DNA from: an uncultured Oscillospiraceae bacterium
GTDB taxonomy: Bacteria > Bacillota > Clostridia > Oscillospirales > Oscillospiraceae
DNA: 64,000 nucleotides
Direction: 5' to 3'
Assembly (NCBI GenBank): GCA_900768135.1
Contig: CAAGBT010000055.1
Location: forward strand, 1 to 64,000
In this document: positions 46,287 through 54,220 of the stretch, in pieces
How the letters are laid out: each line of letters starts with the position of its first letter
Numbering within the stretch: the first letter of the stretch is position 1
Program-made: the position numbers and the translations under genes
The notes under the pieces: generated by a model
The model's input: only the letters and a program-made list of their open reading frames with translations
Told to the model about the DNA's origin: nothing
Database searches by the model: none

Positions 46287-47340
46287 GCGCCCGGGAGTGT
46301 ATTCCTCCTATGACGCATCGAGCGTGGTGGGCGCACGCGCGGCGGGGAAGATCGTAGGCGCGGCGGCTGTGGCGGCGAAGGGAACGGCGAACCGCGTGGA
46401 GACGATTACCTCATATGAGGAAGGAACGGAGATCTTCGGCACGGACACGGAGAGCGCGCATGGCATGAGCGCGCTGCTGAAGCTGCTGTTTGCAAACGGC
46501 GCGGGGACGGTGAAGGCTGTGGCCGTGGGCAGCGACGACAGCGGCAAGGCGGACTATGAGAGCGCATTCGCTGCGCTGAGCGAGGAAGAGGATGTGGGCA
46601 TTGTGGTGTGCGACAGCGCGGAGACAACGGTGCATCAAAGCCTGAAAGAGAGTGTGGAGGGCGCGTCGGCGGCGCGGCGCGAGCGCATTGCAGTGGTGGG
46701 CGGCAAGGAAGAAACGGCCGCGCAGATGGTGAGCCATGCCAGGGCGATCAACAGCGAGCGCGTGGTGCTGGTCGGCCCGGACGTTACGCTGAGCGACGGC
46801 ACGGAGCGGAGCGCGGCCTTTGCCGCTGCGGCGGTGGCGGGCGTGATCGCGGCGGGAGGCAGCGCATCGACCCCCATCAACGGCGCGGCGCTTGCGGGCA
46901 TCGGCGCGGTAAGCAGACGCCTGAGCGACAGCGAGATAGACCAGCTGGTGCGCGGCGGCGTGACGCCGCTGGAGGCGGTGGGCGGGATCTGCTCGCCGGT
47001 GCGCGGTATTACGACGAGGACCACAAGCGGCGGCGCGGCGGACACGACGTGGCGCGAGATGACAACGATTCTGATCGTGGACGAGGTGATCCCAACGATC
47101 CGGAACGCGCTGCGCACGCGCTTTGCCCGATGCAGGAACACGGCGCAAAGCCGCGGGGCCATCCGCTCGCAGGTGGTGCTGGAGCTGGAGGAGATGAAGC
47201 GGCGTGAGATCGTGGACGGCTACGGCGAGGTGAAGGTGAACGCGCTGGAGAGCGATCCGACGGTGTGCCTGGTGGAGTTCAGCTTTACGGTGGCGCACGG
47301 GCTGAACCGCATTTATCTGACGGCGCACATCACAGTGTAA
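46267..47340 (+). CDS. contractile tail sheath protein (XkdK type)
   Basis: 357 residues. Start overlaps the preceding gene by 20 bases. Typical sheath features: an N-terminal HERPGVYSSYDASSVV, VVGPDVTLSDGTER in the middle, and a C-terminal ITTRTTSGGAADTTWREMTTILIVDEV region with FARCRNTAQSRGAIRSQV. It shows that the particle has a contractile tail. Shorter than the PBSX homologue, as compact sheaths often are. Confidence 0.92.
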   Translation: MNSTIHERPGVYSSYDASSVVGARAAGKIVGAAAVAAKGTANRVETITSYEEGTEIFGTDTESAHGMSALLKLLFANGAGTVKAVAVGSDDSGKADYESAFAALSEEEDVGIVVCDSAETTVHQSLKESVEGASAARRERIAVVGGKEETAAQMVSHARAINSERVVLVGPDVTLSDGTERSAAFAAAAVAGVIAAGGSASTPINGAALAGIGAVSRRLSDSEIDQLVRGGVTPLEAVGGICSPVRGITTRTTSGGAADTTWREMTTILIVDEVIPTIRNALRTRFARCRNTAQSRGAIRSQVVLELEEMKRREIVDGYGEVKVNALESDPTVCLVEFSFTVAHGLNRIYLTAHITV

Positions 47341-47352
47341 GGAGGAAAAGAA

Positions 47353-47742
47353 ATGGCGAACACGGTGCTGCCCCTGAGCAGCGATATCTATCTGGAGGTG
47401 GACGGCAAAAAGGTGGCAGTGGTGCAGAGCTACACCACAAAGGCGATGCGCACAAGCCGCGAAATCGAGGCCTTTGGCGAAAACGAGCCGGTGGCGACCA
47501 TTGCGGGCGCGAACAGGTACACGCTGGAACTGAGCCGCCTTTACGCAACGGACGAGGCCATCAGCGACGGGATCAATTTTTACGAGCTGAACGATTTTTC
47601 ACTGGTGATCTGCAAGCCGGACAGACGCATCATTTATTCTCAGTGCCGCTGGAGCAGCATTGAGGAGGCAGGTAAGCTGGGCGACCCGGCGGCAGAGAAG
47701 GTGACGATCATTGCGCGCAAGCGCCTGGAGATCGCGGCGTGA
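47353..47742 (+). CDS. tail tube protein (XkdM type)
   Basis: 129 residues with the family pattern LSSDIYLEVDGKKVAVVQSY near the start, ITSREIEAFGENEP-like RTSREIEAFGENEP, and YELNDFSLVICKPDRRIIYS near 75-95. It forms the inner tube inside the sheath. AAGGAGGAAAAG precedes the ATG. Confidence 0.9.
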   Translation: MANTVLPLSSDIYLEVDGKKVAVVQSYTTKAMRTSREIEAFGENEPVATIAGANRYTLELSRLYATDEAISDGINFYELNDFSLVICKPDRRIIYSQCRWSSIEEAGKLGDPAAEKVTIIARKRLEIAA

Positions 47743-48125
47743 TGGACGGGGAGCTGCTGCGCTTCCTGGGGCGCGGGCGCGAGGAGCGCGTGCGCATCGG
47801 GGAGAAGCCATGCGCGCTGAGACTGCTCTCGGCGCGGGAAACGCTCGCGCTGCGGCGCGAGATCGCACAAAAGGACGGCGCGGATGAGGAAGAGCGGGCG
47901 CTGCACGCGAACGCGGCGCTGCTGCGCCGCTGCCTGAGAGATGGGGAGACGGCGCTGTTTGACAGTGCGGAAGCGGTGGAGAACGCGCTGAGCGTCGGCG
48001 AGATCGGCGAGCTGGTGAGGCGCTACGCGATGCTCGACGGAGCGGAGAACCCATCGGCCGAGGATGGACGGGAAAAGGTGGAAGCGCTAAAAAAAGCATG
48101 GAGCACGCGCCCTATGAGCGGCTGA
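47739..48125 (+). CDS. tail assembly chaperone, short form (XkdN type)
   Basis: 128 residues, acidic and helical (RIGEKPCALRLLSARETLALRREIAQ in parts), starting as ATGA over the tube stop. It carries A AAA AAA G at 48089-48096, near its 3' end, where ribosomes can slip into the -1 frame, giving an extended protein of about 218 residues that continues in the next ORF. This gpG/gpGT arrangement is common in tailed phages, where both forms chaperone the tape measure. Confidence 0.82.
   Translation: MMDGELLRFLGRGREERVRIGEKPCALRLLSARETLALRREIAQKDGADEEERALHANAALLRRCLRDGETALFDSAEAVENALSVGEIGELVRRYAMLDGAENPSAEDGREKVEALKKAWSTRPMSG
48089..48096 (+). promoter_or_regulatory. -1 programmed ribosomal frameshift site
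   Basis: Seven A residues then G, in phase A AAA AAA G with the chaperone frame; the -1 frame is open through it to 48391. Confidence 0.75.
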
Positions 48126-48391
48126 AATGGCGCGTGCTGCGATATGCCGGGGCGCTGCCGAGCGAGAAACGCACGCAGGAGATGACGGATGCGGATTACC
48201 TGTACTGCCTGACGCACGAGCTGCTGGACCGCGAGGAGGCGCTGGAGCGGCTATGTCCGGCGTGCAGGGAACGCGCCGGAGAGGCACGGTGCAGCGCGTG
48301 CGGGACGCCGCTTGCCGAAACGGCGGGCGGGGGGAACGAGAGCTTTGATATGGCGCGCTTTCTCCGCTTGAAGGAGGGGAGAAGGACTTGA
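48098..48391 (+). CDS. frameshift extension of the tail assembly chaperone, with zinc knuckle
   Basis: 97 codons in the -1 frame relative to the short chaperone, overlapping it by 28 bases. The ATG at 48098 has no ribosome site, so this part is most likely made only as the C-terminal half of the frameshift product. It carries CPACRERAGEARCSACG, a four-Cys zinc knuckle, near its end, as in other clostridial phage chaperones. Confidence 0.75.
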   Translation: MEHAPYERLKWRVLRYAGALPSEKRTQEMTDADYLYCLTHELLDREEALERLCPACRERAGEARCSACGTPLAETAGGGNESFDMARFLRLKEGRRT

Positions 48392-48870
48392 ACTACATTG
48401 AATGGATCATGGAACGCAGCGCAGCGCTGTGGCGCGGGTATGAAGCGCAGATGAAAGAGCGGCTGCTTCGCGCCGCTGCCGGAAAGACGGCGGACGGAAT
48501 GGAGCGAACGGATCGGACGGTGCAGGAGGCCGGCAGGAAAGACGCAGAGGAGGACCGCGCGGAGACAGACGCGGCGCGCAGGCTTGCGCGGAAGCTGGGC
48601 GGCGGTATGCAGGGGGAGACATATGAAACGCGCGGAGAGCCGGACGATCCCGCGGCGCGCGCAGCGGCGCCCCGGACGGGGGAAAAAGCCGCGGCGGCAT
48701 GGCTGAAGCAGGAGCTTGCGCGCGGAGACGCGGCGGGGCTGGCGGCACCTGCGCGGGAGCCGGACGGCTTCCTGGCAACGCAGGAGGCCGGGACGGCGGA
48801 GAGCAGGCGGCAGTCGAACGAGCTGGAACGCGATGCGAGGCGCTACGACGGAGGATTTTTGTTCTACTGA
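48388..48870 (+). CDS. short protein in the tape-measure position
   Basis: 160 residues, starting with TTG behind AAGGAGGGG (48371-48379) and overlapping the upstream stop. Charged helical composition (MKERLLRAAAGKTADG, EEDRAETDAARRLARK) and a C-terminal ERDARRYDGGFLFY tail. No long tape-measure gene exists anywhere in the cluster, so this may be a minimal tape measure giving an extremely short tail, or a separate assembly factor. Not a recognised family. Confidence 0.55.
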   Translation: MNYIEWIMERSAALWRGYEAQMKERLLRAAAGKTADGMERTDRTVQEAGRKDAEEDRAETDAARRLARKLGGGMQGETYETRGEPDDPAARAAAPRTGEKAAAAWLKQELARGDAAGLAAPAREPDGFLATQEAGTAESRRQSNELERDARRYDGGFLFY

Positions 48871-48888
48871 GAGAGGGGAGAAAAGAGA

Positions 48889-49434
48889 ATGAAGCTGGCG
48901 CCGATGCGCTACAAGGACTATGTGTGGCCGCACAACCCGGAGACGTATTCCATTACGTTCCGGCGCAGCATTGCGGTGAAAAAGGTGCCGTTCGGGCGCT
49001 GCGTGATGCAGGATCTGGGGCAGAGCTGCCGCGTGATGGAGGGAACGGGCGTGTTTGCCGGTGCGGGCGCATACGACGAATTCAAACGGCTGGCGATGGT
49101 TTTTTACGGAGGAGGGCCGGGGCTGCTGATCCATCCGGTGTGGCAGGCGGCGCAGGCGTACTTTGTATCACTGGAGCTGGCGCAGCAGCCGCTGGAGGAT
49201 TATGTGCGCTATCGATTTGCCTTTTGGGAGGCAAATCCGGCGGAGACGGCGCTTCTTCGCGTGGGCGGAGCAGAGGATCGCGCGGAACGCGCGCAGTACA
49301 TCGTGCAGCGCGGCGACACGCTGTGGGGGATCGCGGACAGAAACGGTACGACGCTGGGCGCGCTGCTGAAGGCAAACCCGCAGATCCGCAACCCGAACGA
49401 GATCGCCGCGGGAGAGTGGGTGGCGCTGCCGTGA
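48889..49434 (+). CDS. baseplate hub protein with C-terminal LysM (XkdP type)
   Basis: 181 residues: a beta-structured N-terminal domain (PETYSITFRRSIAVKKVPFG near 19-38) and a LysM module at the end (YIVQRGDTLWGIADRNGT near 132-149, then NPNEIAAGEWVALP). It links hub and tube; LysM in this family is thought to contact peptidoglycan. GAGGGGAG precedes the ATG. Overlaps the next gene as TGATG. Confidence 0.85.
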   Translation: MKLAPMRYKDYVWPHNPETYSITFRRSIAVKKVPFGRCVMQDLGQSCRVMEGTGVFAGAGAYDEFKRLAMVFYGGGPGLLIHPVWQAAQAYFVSLELAQQPLEDYVRYRFAFWEANPAETALLRVGGAEDRAERAQYIVQRGDTLWGIADRNGTTLGALLKANPQIRNPNEIAAGEWVALP

Positions 49435-50369
49435 TGAAAGGCTATATCATGACCAACGGCGGGGAGGAATACGAGCTGCCGGTGCTGCTGGAGTGGCAGA
49501 TATCCCGCACGGGAAACGTGCCGTGCGACAGCTTTGCGCTGCGCTGCCCTTATGAGGCGGCGATGGCGCAGACGCTGCGCCGGGCGGTGCGTTTTACGGC
49601 GCGCGAGGAGGGCAAAATCGCGTTTGCGGGAGTGATCGACGAATGCGAAGCGGAATGCGGCAGAGACGGCCTGACACTGGAGATCAGCGGACGGGGCATG
49701 GCGGCGCTGCTGCTGGATAACGAGGCGGAGGCGGCGACTTACCAGCGCGCGACGATGCGGGAGATCCTGAAAAACCATGTAACGCCGTTCGGCGTGCGCT
49801 GCGCAGCGTGGGACGGGGCGGAGACGGCGGGCTTTCGCGTGGCCAACGGCGCGAGCCAGTGGAAGGTGCTGCATGACTTTGCCGCGCTGCGCGCGGGGAT
49901 AGAGCCGTATTTTCACAGAGACGGTACGCTGGAGGTAAAGCGGGAACGCGCGTGCGGATGCGTGACGATCGATGAGAGAACGCCGGTGACGGCGCTGCGC
50001 TACCGCGACAGGCGCTACGGCGTGATCGCTGAGGCGCTGGTGGTGAACAGAAAGACGGGCGTGCGGCAGAGAGTGCGCAACGAGGCGTTCCTTGCGCGCG
50101 GAGGAACGAGCCGCAGAGTGTTCTATATGCCGGCCGGGAGCGGGACGCAGACGATGCGCTGCACGGGAGAGTACCAGATCGAACGATCGAAGGCGGACGC
50201 GGAAACGCTGCGGGTGACGATCGCGGGGAGGTTCGACGCGGAGCCGGGCGACCGCGCGGAGGTAAAGGAGACCAGACTGGGCGTGAGCGGGCAGTTCCGC
50301 GTGAAGGAGGCGGCACGGCGCTTTGACAGCGGCGGCGAGACGAGCGAGCTTGTTTTGCAGAGGGAGTGA
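49434..50369 (+). CDS. baseplate hub / late-control-D-like protein (XkdQ type)
   Basis: 311 residues. Start ATG at 49434 overlaps the stop of the LysM gene. LEWQISRTGNVPCDSFALRC near 20-39, then IAFAGVIDECEAECG and a long region LTLEISGRGMAALLLDNEA match XkdQ-like proteins with the gpD/gp27 hub fold at the tail tip. No hydrolase motif was seen. Confidence 0.85.
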   Translation: MKGYIMTNGGEEYELPVLLEWQISRTGNVPCDSFALRCPYEAAMAQTLRRAVRFTAREEGKIAFAGVIDECEAECGRDGLTLEISGRGMAALLLDNEAEAATYQRATMREILKNHVTPFGVRCAAWDGAETAGFRVANGASQWKVLHDFAALRAGIEPYFHRDGTLEVKRERACGCVTIDERTPVTALRYRDRRYGVIAEALVVNRKTGVRQRVRNEAFLARGGTSRRVFYMPAGSGTQTMRCTGEYQIERSKADAETLRVTIAGRFDAEPGDRAEVKETRLGVSGQFRVKEAARRFDSGGETSELVLQRE

Positions 50370-50377
50370 GAGAAGAA

Positions 50378-50752
50378 ATGTGGATATCGGGAAAGCTGGC
50401 GGAGCATGAGATGCCGGACATGGCCTCGGCACAGTGCGGCACGGTGACGGTGGACGGAGCGGAGACCGCCGTTTTCAGCAGCGGAGAGCGGCGCGGCGCA
50501 AAGACGGCCAGCCCAGGCGGCGTGATCTGGAAGCCGCGCAGAGGCGGAGAGGTGCTGGTGGTGCGCGGCGGCGCATTTGGCGAGGAGACATACATCGCAG
50601 GCGCGGTGGGGCAGGACGAGGGGGACCTGGAGCCGGGCGAGGTGCGCGTCTGCTCGGACAAGGCAGAGATCGTGCTGCGCAACAGCGGGAGGGTGGATAT
50701 CAACGGCGTGGTGTTCATCAACGGAATGCCGCTTTTCGGGATCGGGGGCTGA
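50378..50752 (+). CDS. baseplate spike/assembly protein (gpV-like)
   Basis: 124 residues, an OB-fold-like beta protein (SAQCGTVTVDGAETAVFSSG, WKPRRGGEVLVVRGGAFGEE) ending in a small beta-helix with NGVVFINGMPLFGIGG, the tip of spike proteins. The ATG at 50378 follows AGGGAGTGAGAGAAG; a GTG at 50366 overlapping the preceding stop is the alternative. Confidence 0.75.
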   Translation: MWISGKLAEHEMPDMASAQCGTVTVDGAETAVFSSGERRGAKTASPGGVIWKPRRGGEVLVVRGGAFGEETYIAGAVGQDEGDLEPGEVRVCSDKAEIVLRNSGRVDINGVVFINGMPLFGIGG

Positions 50753-50754
50753 GC

Positions 50755-51108
50755 ATGGAGCTGAAGATCAGAGACCGGGACTATGTGAGCGACGGCGCGG
50801 GCGGACTGGAGCGCGTGAGCGGACGGGACGAGCTGCTGCAGCGGGCGCTGTTCCGGCTGAGCGTGCGGCGCGGAAGCTTTGCGCTTGCGCCGGAGCTGGG
50901 CAGCAGGCTGCACCTTTTATGGAGGGAAAAGCCGGAGAGCCGCGCAGCCGCGGCAAAGCAGTATGCCGCCGAGGCGCTGGCAGACGAGGCGGGGCTGACG
51001 GTGACGGACGCTGCGCTGCGGGAGGAAAACGGCGTGCTGGCGCTTGCGGTCACGCTGCGGTATGACGCGGAGGAGACAACGCTGCGCGTGACGATGGAAG
51101 GAGAATGA
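50755..51108 (+). CDS. baseplate wedge protein (gp25 / XkdS-like)
   Basis: 117 residues: DYVSDGAGGLERVSGRDELL near 9-28 and SFALAPELGSRLHLLWREK, the pattern of the lysozyme-like wedge fold gp25. Ends in ATGA with the J gene. Confidence 0.75.
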   Translation: MELKIRDRDYVSDGAGGLERVSGRDELLQRALFRLSVRRGSFALAPELGSRLHLLWREKPESRAAAAKQYAAEALADEAGLTVTDAALREENGVLALAVTLRYDAEETTLRVTMEGE

Positions 51109-52184
51109 CGACGATGGAGGAACTGAAGGCGATCTATGAGCGGATGCGCGCGGCGTTTGCTGCCGAGACGGGCTATACGCCGAACGACGGCTGCGACATA
51201 ATGGTCCGCCTTTACGCGCTGGCGGCGGAGGTGCAGGCGCTGCTGGCGCAGGCGGACTGGGTGCTGGACCAGAGCTTTCCGCAGACGGCGCAGGGAGAGT
51301 ATCTGGACCGCCATGCGCAGATGCGCGGCATTGCACGGAGAGCGGCGGAACGGGCAGAAGGCGTGCTGCGCTTTTCCGCACCGGCGCCTGCGGCGGCAGA
51401 CTTTGAGATTGCGGCAGGCAGCACGGCGATGACGGCGGCAGGCGTGCGCTTTGAGACGACGGAGCCGGCAACGCTGAAAAAGGGGGAGAGCAGCGTGGAC
51501 GTGCCGGCGCGCGCGGCGGAAGCGGGCGCGGACGGGAACGCGATCGCGGGGGCGGTGCGCATGATGTCGGTGTATCCGGTGGGCGTGACGCAGTGCGTGA
51601 ACCCGGAGGCGTTTGCCGGCGGGAGCAACGAAGAGAGCGATGAAATGCTGCGCGAGCGCGTGCTGGAAAGCTTTAAGCGGCTGCCGAACGGCGCGAACGC
51701 GGCGTTTTACGAGATGGAGGCGATGCGCGTTCCCGGCGTTGCGGCGGCGCGGGCTGTGGGACGCGCGCGGGGGATCGGCACGGTGGACGTATATGTGACA
51801 TCACAGAGCGGAACGCCGGAGGACGAGATGCTGGAGCAGATCGAACAGAGCCTGCAGAAGAAGCGGGAGATTGCGGTGGATGTGAAAGTGAAGGCGCCGG
51901 AAAAGAAAACTGTGGACGTGCGCGCAGAGCTGACAGCGAAGCAGGGGTGGACGGCGCAGGAGGCCGCAGAGGCGGTGGAGGCGGCGCTGGAGGCATACTT
52001 CACCGGAGAGCGGCTGGGGGAGAATGTGTATACGGCGAAGCTCTGCGCAATCCTCTACGGAACGGAGGGCGTGGAGAACTGCCACCTGCTGAAGCCGGAC
52101 GCCGATGTGACGGTGGACGCAACGGAGCTGCCGGTGCTGGGGAAGGTGACGATCACGGAGATCGGAGCGGGTGAGAGCGCATGA
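51105..52184 (+). CDS. baseplate J protein (XkdT type)
   Basis: 359 residues. The baseplate-J signature is clear: RYTPNDGCDIMVRLYALAAE-like GYTPNDGCDIMVRLYALA, QTAQGEYLDRHAQMRGI, NEESDEMLRERVLESF and VPGVAAARAVGRARGIGTVD. It forms the wedge that triggers sheath contraction. Starts inside the preceding stop. Confidence 0.95.
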   Translation: MTTMEELKAIYERMRAAFAAETGYTPNDGCDIMVRLYALAAEVQALLAQADWVLDQSFPQTAQGEYLDRHAQMRGIARRAAERAEGVLRFSAPAPAAADFEIAAGSTAMTAAGVRFETTEPATLKKGESSVDVPARAAEAGADGNAIAGAVRMMSVYPVGVTQCVNPEAFAGGSNEESDEMLRERVLESFKRLPNGANAAFYEMEAMRVPGVAAARAVGRARGIGTVDVYVTSQSGTPEDEMLEQIEQSLQKKREIAVDVKVKAPEKKTVDVRAELTAKQGWTAQEAAEAVEAALEAYFTGERLGENVYTAKLCAILYGTEGVENCHLLKPDADVTVDATELPVLGKVTITEIGAGESA

Positions 52185-52759
52185 CGGGCTACTATGACTA
52201 TCTGTGCCGCCTGCTGGAGCCGATGCGCATTTACCGCACAGAGCGCGGCAGCATCAGCGGGAGCGAGCTGTATGCCGCCGGATGCGCGCTGGACGAGGTG
52301 CAGCATGCGCTGGCGCACGCGGAACGCGAGGGCCTGCTGCCGCTGGCGGAAAACGAGGGGATCGCGCGGCGCGAGCGGCTGTTTGCCCGCTGTCCTGTAA
52401 ACGTATCGCCTGAGCTGAGGCGCGCAGCGGTTGCGGCGCTGGAACGCATTGGCGGCGACGGCTTTACGCTGGAGGAGGTCAACGCGGCGCTCTGCGGCTG
52501 CGGCATCCGCGCGCTGGCGGAGGAAACGGCGCGGCGCGGCGTGATCCGCGTCCGCTTTCCGGATACCGTAGGCGTGCCGGAGGAGTTTGCGCAGGTGGAG
52601 AGCATCATTCTGGACATCATCCCGTGCCACCTGCTGACGGAATTCTGCTTCCGCTACCTGACGTGGGCGGAGTGCGAATTGCAGGGCTTTACCTGGCGCA
52701 GCGCGGAGGCGGCGCAGCACAGCTGGGAAAGCTTTGAAAAGGCGGTGCCGGAGCAATGA
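52181..52759 (+). CDS. DUF2313-type tail protein (YmfQ/XkdU)
   Basis: 192 residues. Two short helical halves with a middle acidic turn (GSISGSELYAAGCALDEVQH, RLFARCPVNVSPELRRAAVA) as in YmfQ-type proteins that link baseplate to fibres. Normally a fibre gene follows; here the next gene is the XhlA-like lysis accessory, leaving the fibre absent. Confidence 0.8.
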   Translation: MTGYYDYLCRLLEPMRIYRTERGSISGSELYAAGCALDEVQHALAHAEREGLLPLAENEGIARRERLFARCPVNVSPELRRAAVAALERIGGDGFTLEEVNAALCGCGIRALAEETARRGVIRVRFPDTVGVPEEFAQVESIILDIIPCHLLTEFCFRYLTWAECELQGFTWRSAEAAQHSWESFEKAVPEQ

Positions 52760-53052
52760 CGGAGCAGGAAATGAGCCTGAGACTTGCCGAAGCCGAGCAG
52801 CGTGCGCGGGCAAACACGCGGCGCATAGAGAAGCTGGAACAGCAGCAGGAGAACCTCAATAAACTGGTAACAGCAGTGGAGGTGCTGGCCGCGCGCGAAA
52901 AGGGCGTGGAAACGGACGTGAAGGAGATCAAGACGGATGTGAAGACCATTACGCAGAAGTCCGGCAGACGCTGGGACGCGATGATCGACCGCGTGCTGTA
53001 TGTGCTGATCGGCGCGGCGCTTTCGCTGCTGATGACAGGAGGGAGCATATGA
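52756..53052 (+). CDS. XhlA-like coiled-coil membrane protein
   Basis: 98 residues: an N-terminal coiled coil (RLAEAEQRARANTRRIEKLE, then QQQENLNKLVTAVEVLA) and one transmembrane segment near the end (VLYVLIGAALSLLM). XhlA acts with a holin and lysin at the membrane. Overlaps the next gene. Confidence 0.8.
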   Translation: MTEQEMSLRLAEAEQRARANTRRIEKLEQQQENLNKLVTAVEVLAAREKGVETDVKEIKTDVKTITQKSGRRWDAMIDRVLYVLIGAALSLLMTGGSI

Positions 53053-53321
53053 AAAGGAGAGGACTCTGCTTTTCAAAGCTGCTGCTGATCGTGGAGAGCG
53101 CGGTGGTGCTGTATACGACCTATCAGGGCTTTGCGCTGGCAAAGCTGGCAGTGGCAGCGGATTTTGCCGGCACGCTGCCGTGGATCGCGGCAATGGTGAC
53201 GGCGGCCTGGGGCGCCTACGGAACGAGCGCGGCCTGCTATTACAGCAAGGCGAAGGCGGAGAACACGGCGGGCGGCGTGATCTACGAAACAGTCTGCCGC
53301 GGGGTCGATTGCGAGGGGTGA
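53049..53321 (+). CDS. small membrane protein of the lysis module
   Basis: 90 residues with two hydrophobic segments (about 8-30 and 40-62) and a cytosolic tail. Overlaps the XhlA-like gene and precedes the holin. Could be a second holin or antiholin. Confidence 0.65.
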   Translation: MKRRGLCFSKLLLIVESAVVLYTTYQGFALAKLAVAADFAGTLPWIAAMVTAAWGAYGTSAACYYSKAKAENTAGGVIYETVCRGVDCEG

Positions 53322-53325
53322 GAAA

Positions 53326-53514
53326 ATGGAGCAGATCAAAAAAAGGCTGGCAAGCCTGCTGAGCGTGAAGTCGCTGGTGACGCTGGCGCTGACGGTGACG
53401 TTCTGCGTGCTGACCGTTATGGGGCAGGTGACGCAGGAGTTCAACACGGTGTATCTGATGGTGATCGCATTCTACTTCGGCACGCAGAACGCGAAGGCGC
53501 AGGAGGAGATGTAA
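53326..53514 (+). CDS. small holin
   Basis: 62 residues with two hydrophobic segments (SLVTLALTVTFCVLTVMGQV and FNTVYLMVIAFYFGTQ), a typical class II-like holin size; GAGGGGTGAGAAA precedes the ATG. It permeabilises the membrane for the lysin. Confidence 0.75.
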   Translation: MEQIKKRLASLLSVKSLVTLALTVTFCVLTVMGQVTQEFNTVYLMVIAFYFGTQNAKAQEEM

Positions 53515-54171
53515 ATGCGGCACAGCAGGGATATCGGCGCGCTGCGCGCCGATGTGGCGGAAAACTGCCGAAGGCTCCTTGCGCTCGCCGGACGCGAGGG
53601 ACTGCGCGCCATGGTGACGGAGACGGTGCGCGACGAAGCGTATCAGCGCTGGTTGGCGGAAAAGGGCTACGCCGCCGCAGGCGCGCGGAAGCCTTCGTTT
53701 CACGGCGAGGATGCAGGATTGGCGTTCGACATCTGCAAAAATGAAGCGGGACACGAGTATGACGACCCGGTGTTTTTTGAGCGGATGGGGGCGCTGGGCA
53801 AACGCGTGGGCTTTTCGTGGGGCGGCGACTGGCGGACGTTCCCCGACCGGCCGCACTTTCAGTGGGACGCGGGGGGAGCGTATACGGCGGCGATGGTCCG
53901 CGCAGGAAAATACCCGCCGCCGATGCCGGAATATGAGGAGGAAGAGATGACGCAGGAGCAGTTTGACGCGATGATGGAGTGCTACCTGAAAAAGCTTGCG
54001 CAGACGCCGCCGGCGGCATGGAGCGTCGAGGCGCGGGCGTGGGCGGAGGAAATGGAGCTGATCACGGGAGACGAGACGGGCAACAGGCAGTACCGCAGCT
54101 TTGTGACGCGCGAGCAGCTGGCTGTGCTGCTGCGGCGCTTTGCGCGCCTGTACAGCACAGAAAAGCCATAA
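53515..54171 (+). CDS. endolysin: M15-type peptidase with C-terminal SLH-like domain
   Basis: 218 residues. The N-terminal half is a CwlK/VanY-like M15 peptidase: SFHGEDAGLAFDI (metal His and Asp, near 60-72) and PDRPHFQW (metal His, near 110). It cleaves L-Ala/D-Glu or related stem peptide bonds. From about residue 160, WSVEARAWAEEMELITGDETGN..SFVTREQLAVLLRRF has the shape of an S-layer-homology module, likely to bind the host's wall polymer. Strong GGAGGAGATGTAA site overlaps the end of the holin gene. Confidence 0.88.
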   Translation: MRHSRDIGALRADVAENCRRLLALAGREGLRAMVTETVRDEAYQRWLAEKGYAAAGARKPSFHGEDAGLAFDICKNEAGHEYDDPVFFERMGALGKRVGFSWGGDWRTFPDRPHFQWDAGGAYTAAMVRAGKYPPPMPEYEEEEMTQEQFDAMMECYLKKLAQTPPAAWSVEARAWAEEMELITGDETGNRQYRSFVTREQLAVLLRRFARLYSTEKP

Positions 54172-54184
54172 AGAAGACTGGTGG

Positions 54185-54220
54185 GGGCCGCCGGAGGGAT
54201 TATCCCTCCGGCGGCCCTTT
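54185..54220 (+). terminator. terminator of the phage-like cluster
   Basis: GGGCCGCCGGAGGGAT and ATCCCTCCGGCGGCCC form a perfect 16-bp stem with a T loop, followed by TTTCTG. Confidence 0.9.

Larger units (their letters stand above)
39831..54220 (+). mobile_element. compact contractile-tailed phage-like particle cluster (PBSX/GTA-like)
   Basis: 24 tightly packed, mostly overlapping ORFs on one strand in canonical order: packaging, head, connector, contractile tail, baseplate, lysis. The total of about 14.3 kb lacks integrase, excisionase, repressor, replication and tail-fibre genes, and no flanking direct repeat or tRNA target was noticed. Base composition is as GC-rich as the host. A small, complete structural cassette without lysogeny genes is the hallmark of domesticated particles such as PBSX-type defective phages and gene transfer agents; a decayed prophage is the alternative, but no frame is broken. 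Confidence 0.75.

Noticed and set aside
39831..54220. R-type tailocin
   Set aside because: Terminases, portal, protease and capsid genes are present and intact, so the particle should have a DNA-filled head.
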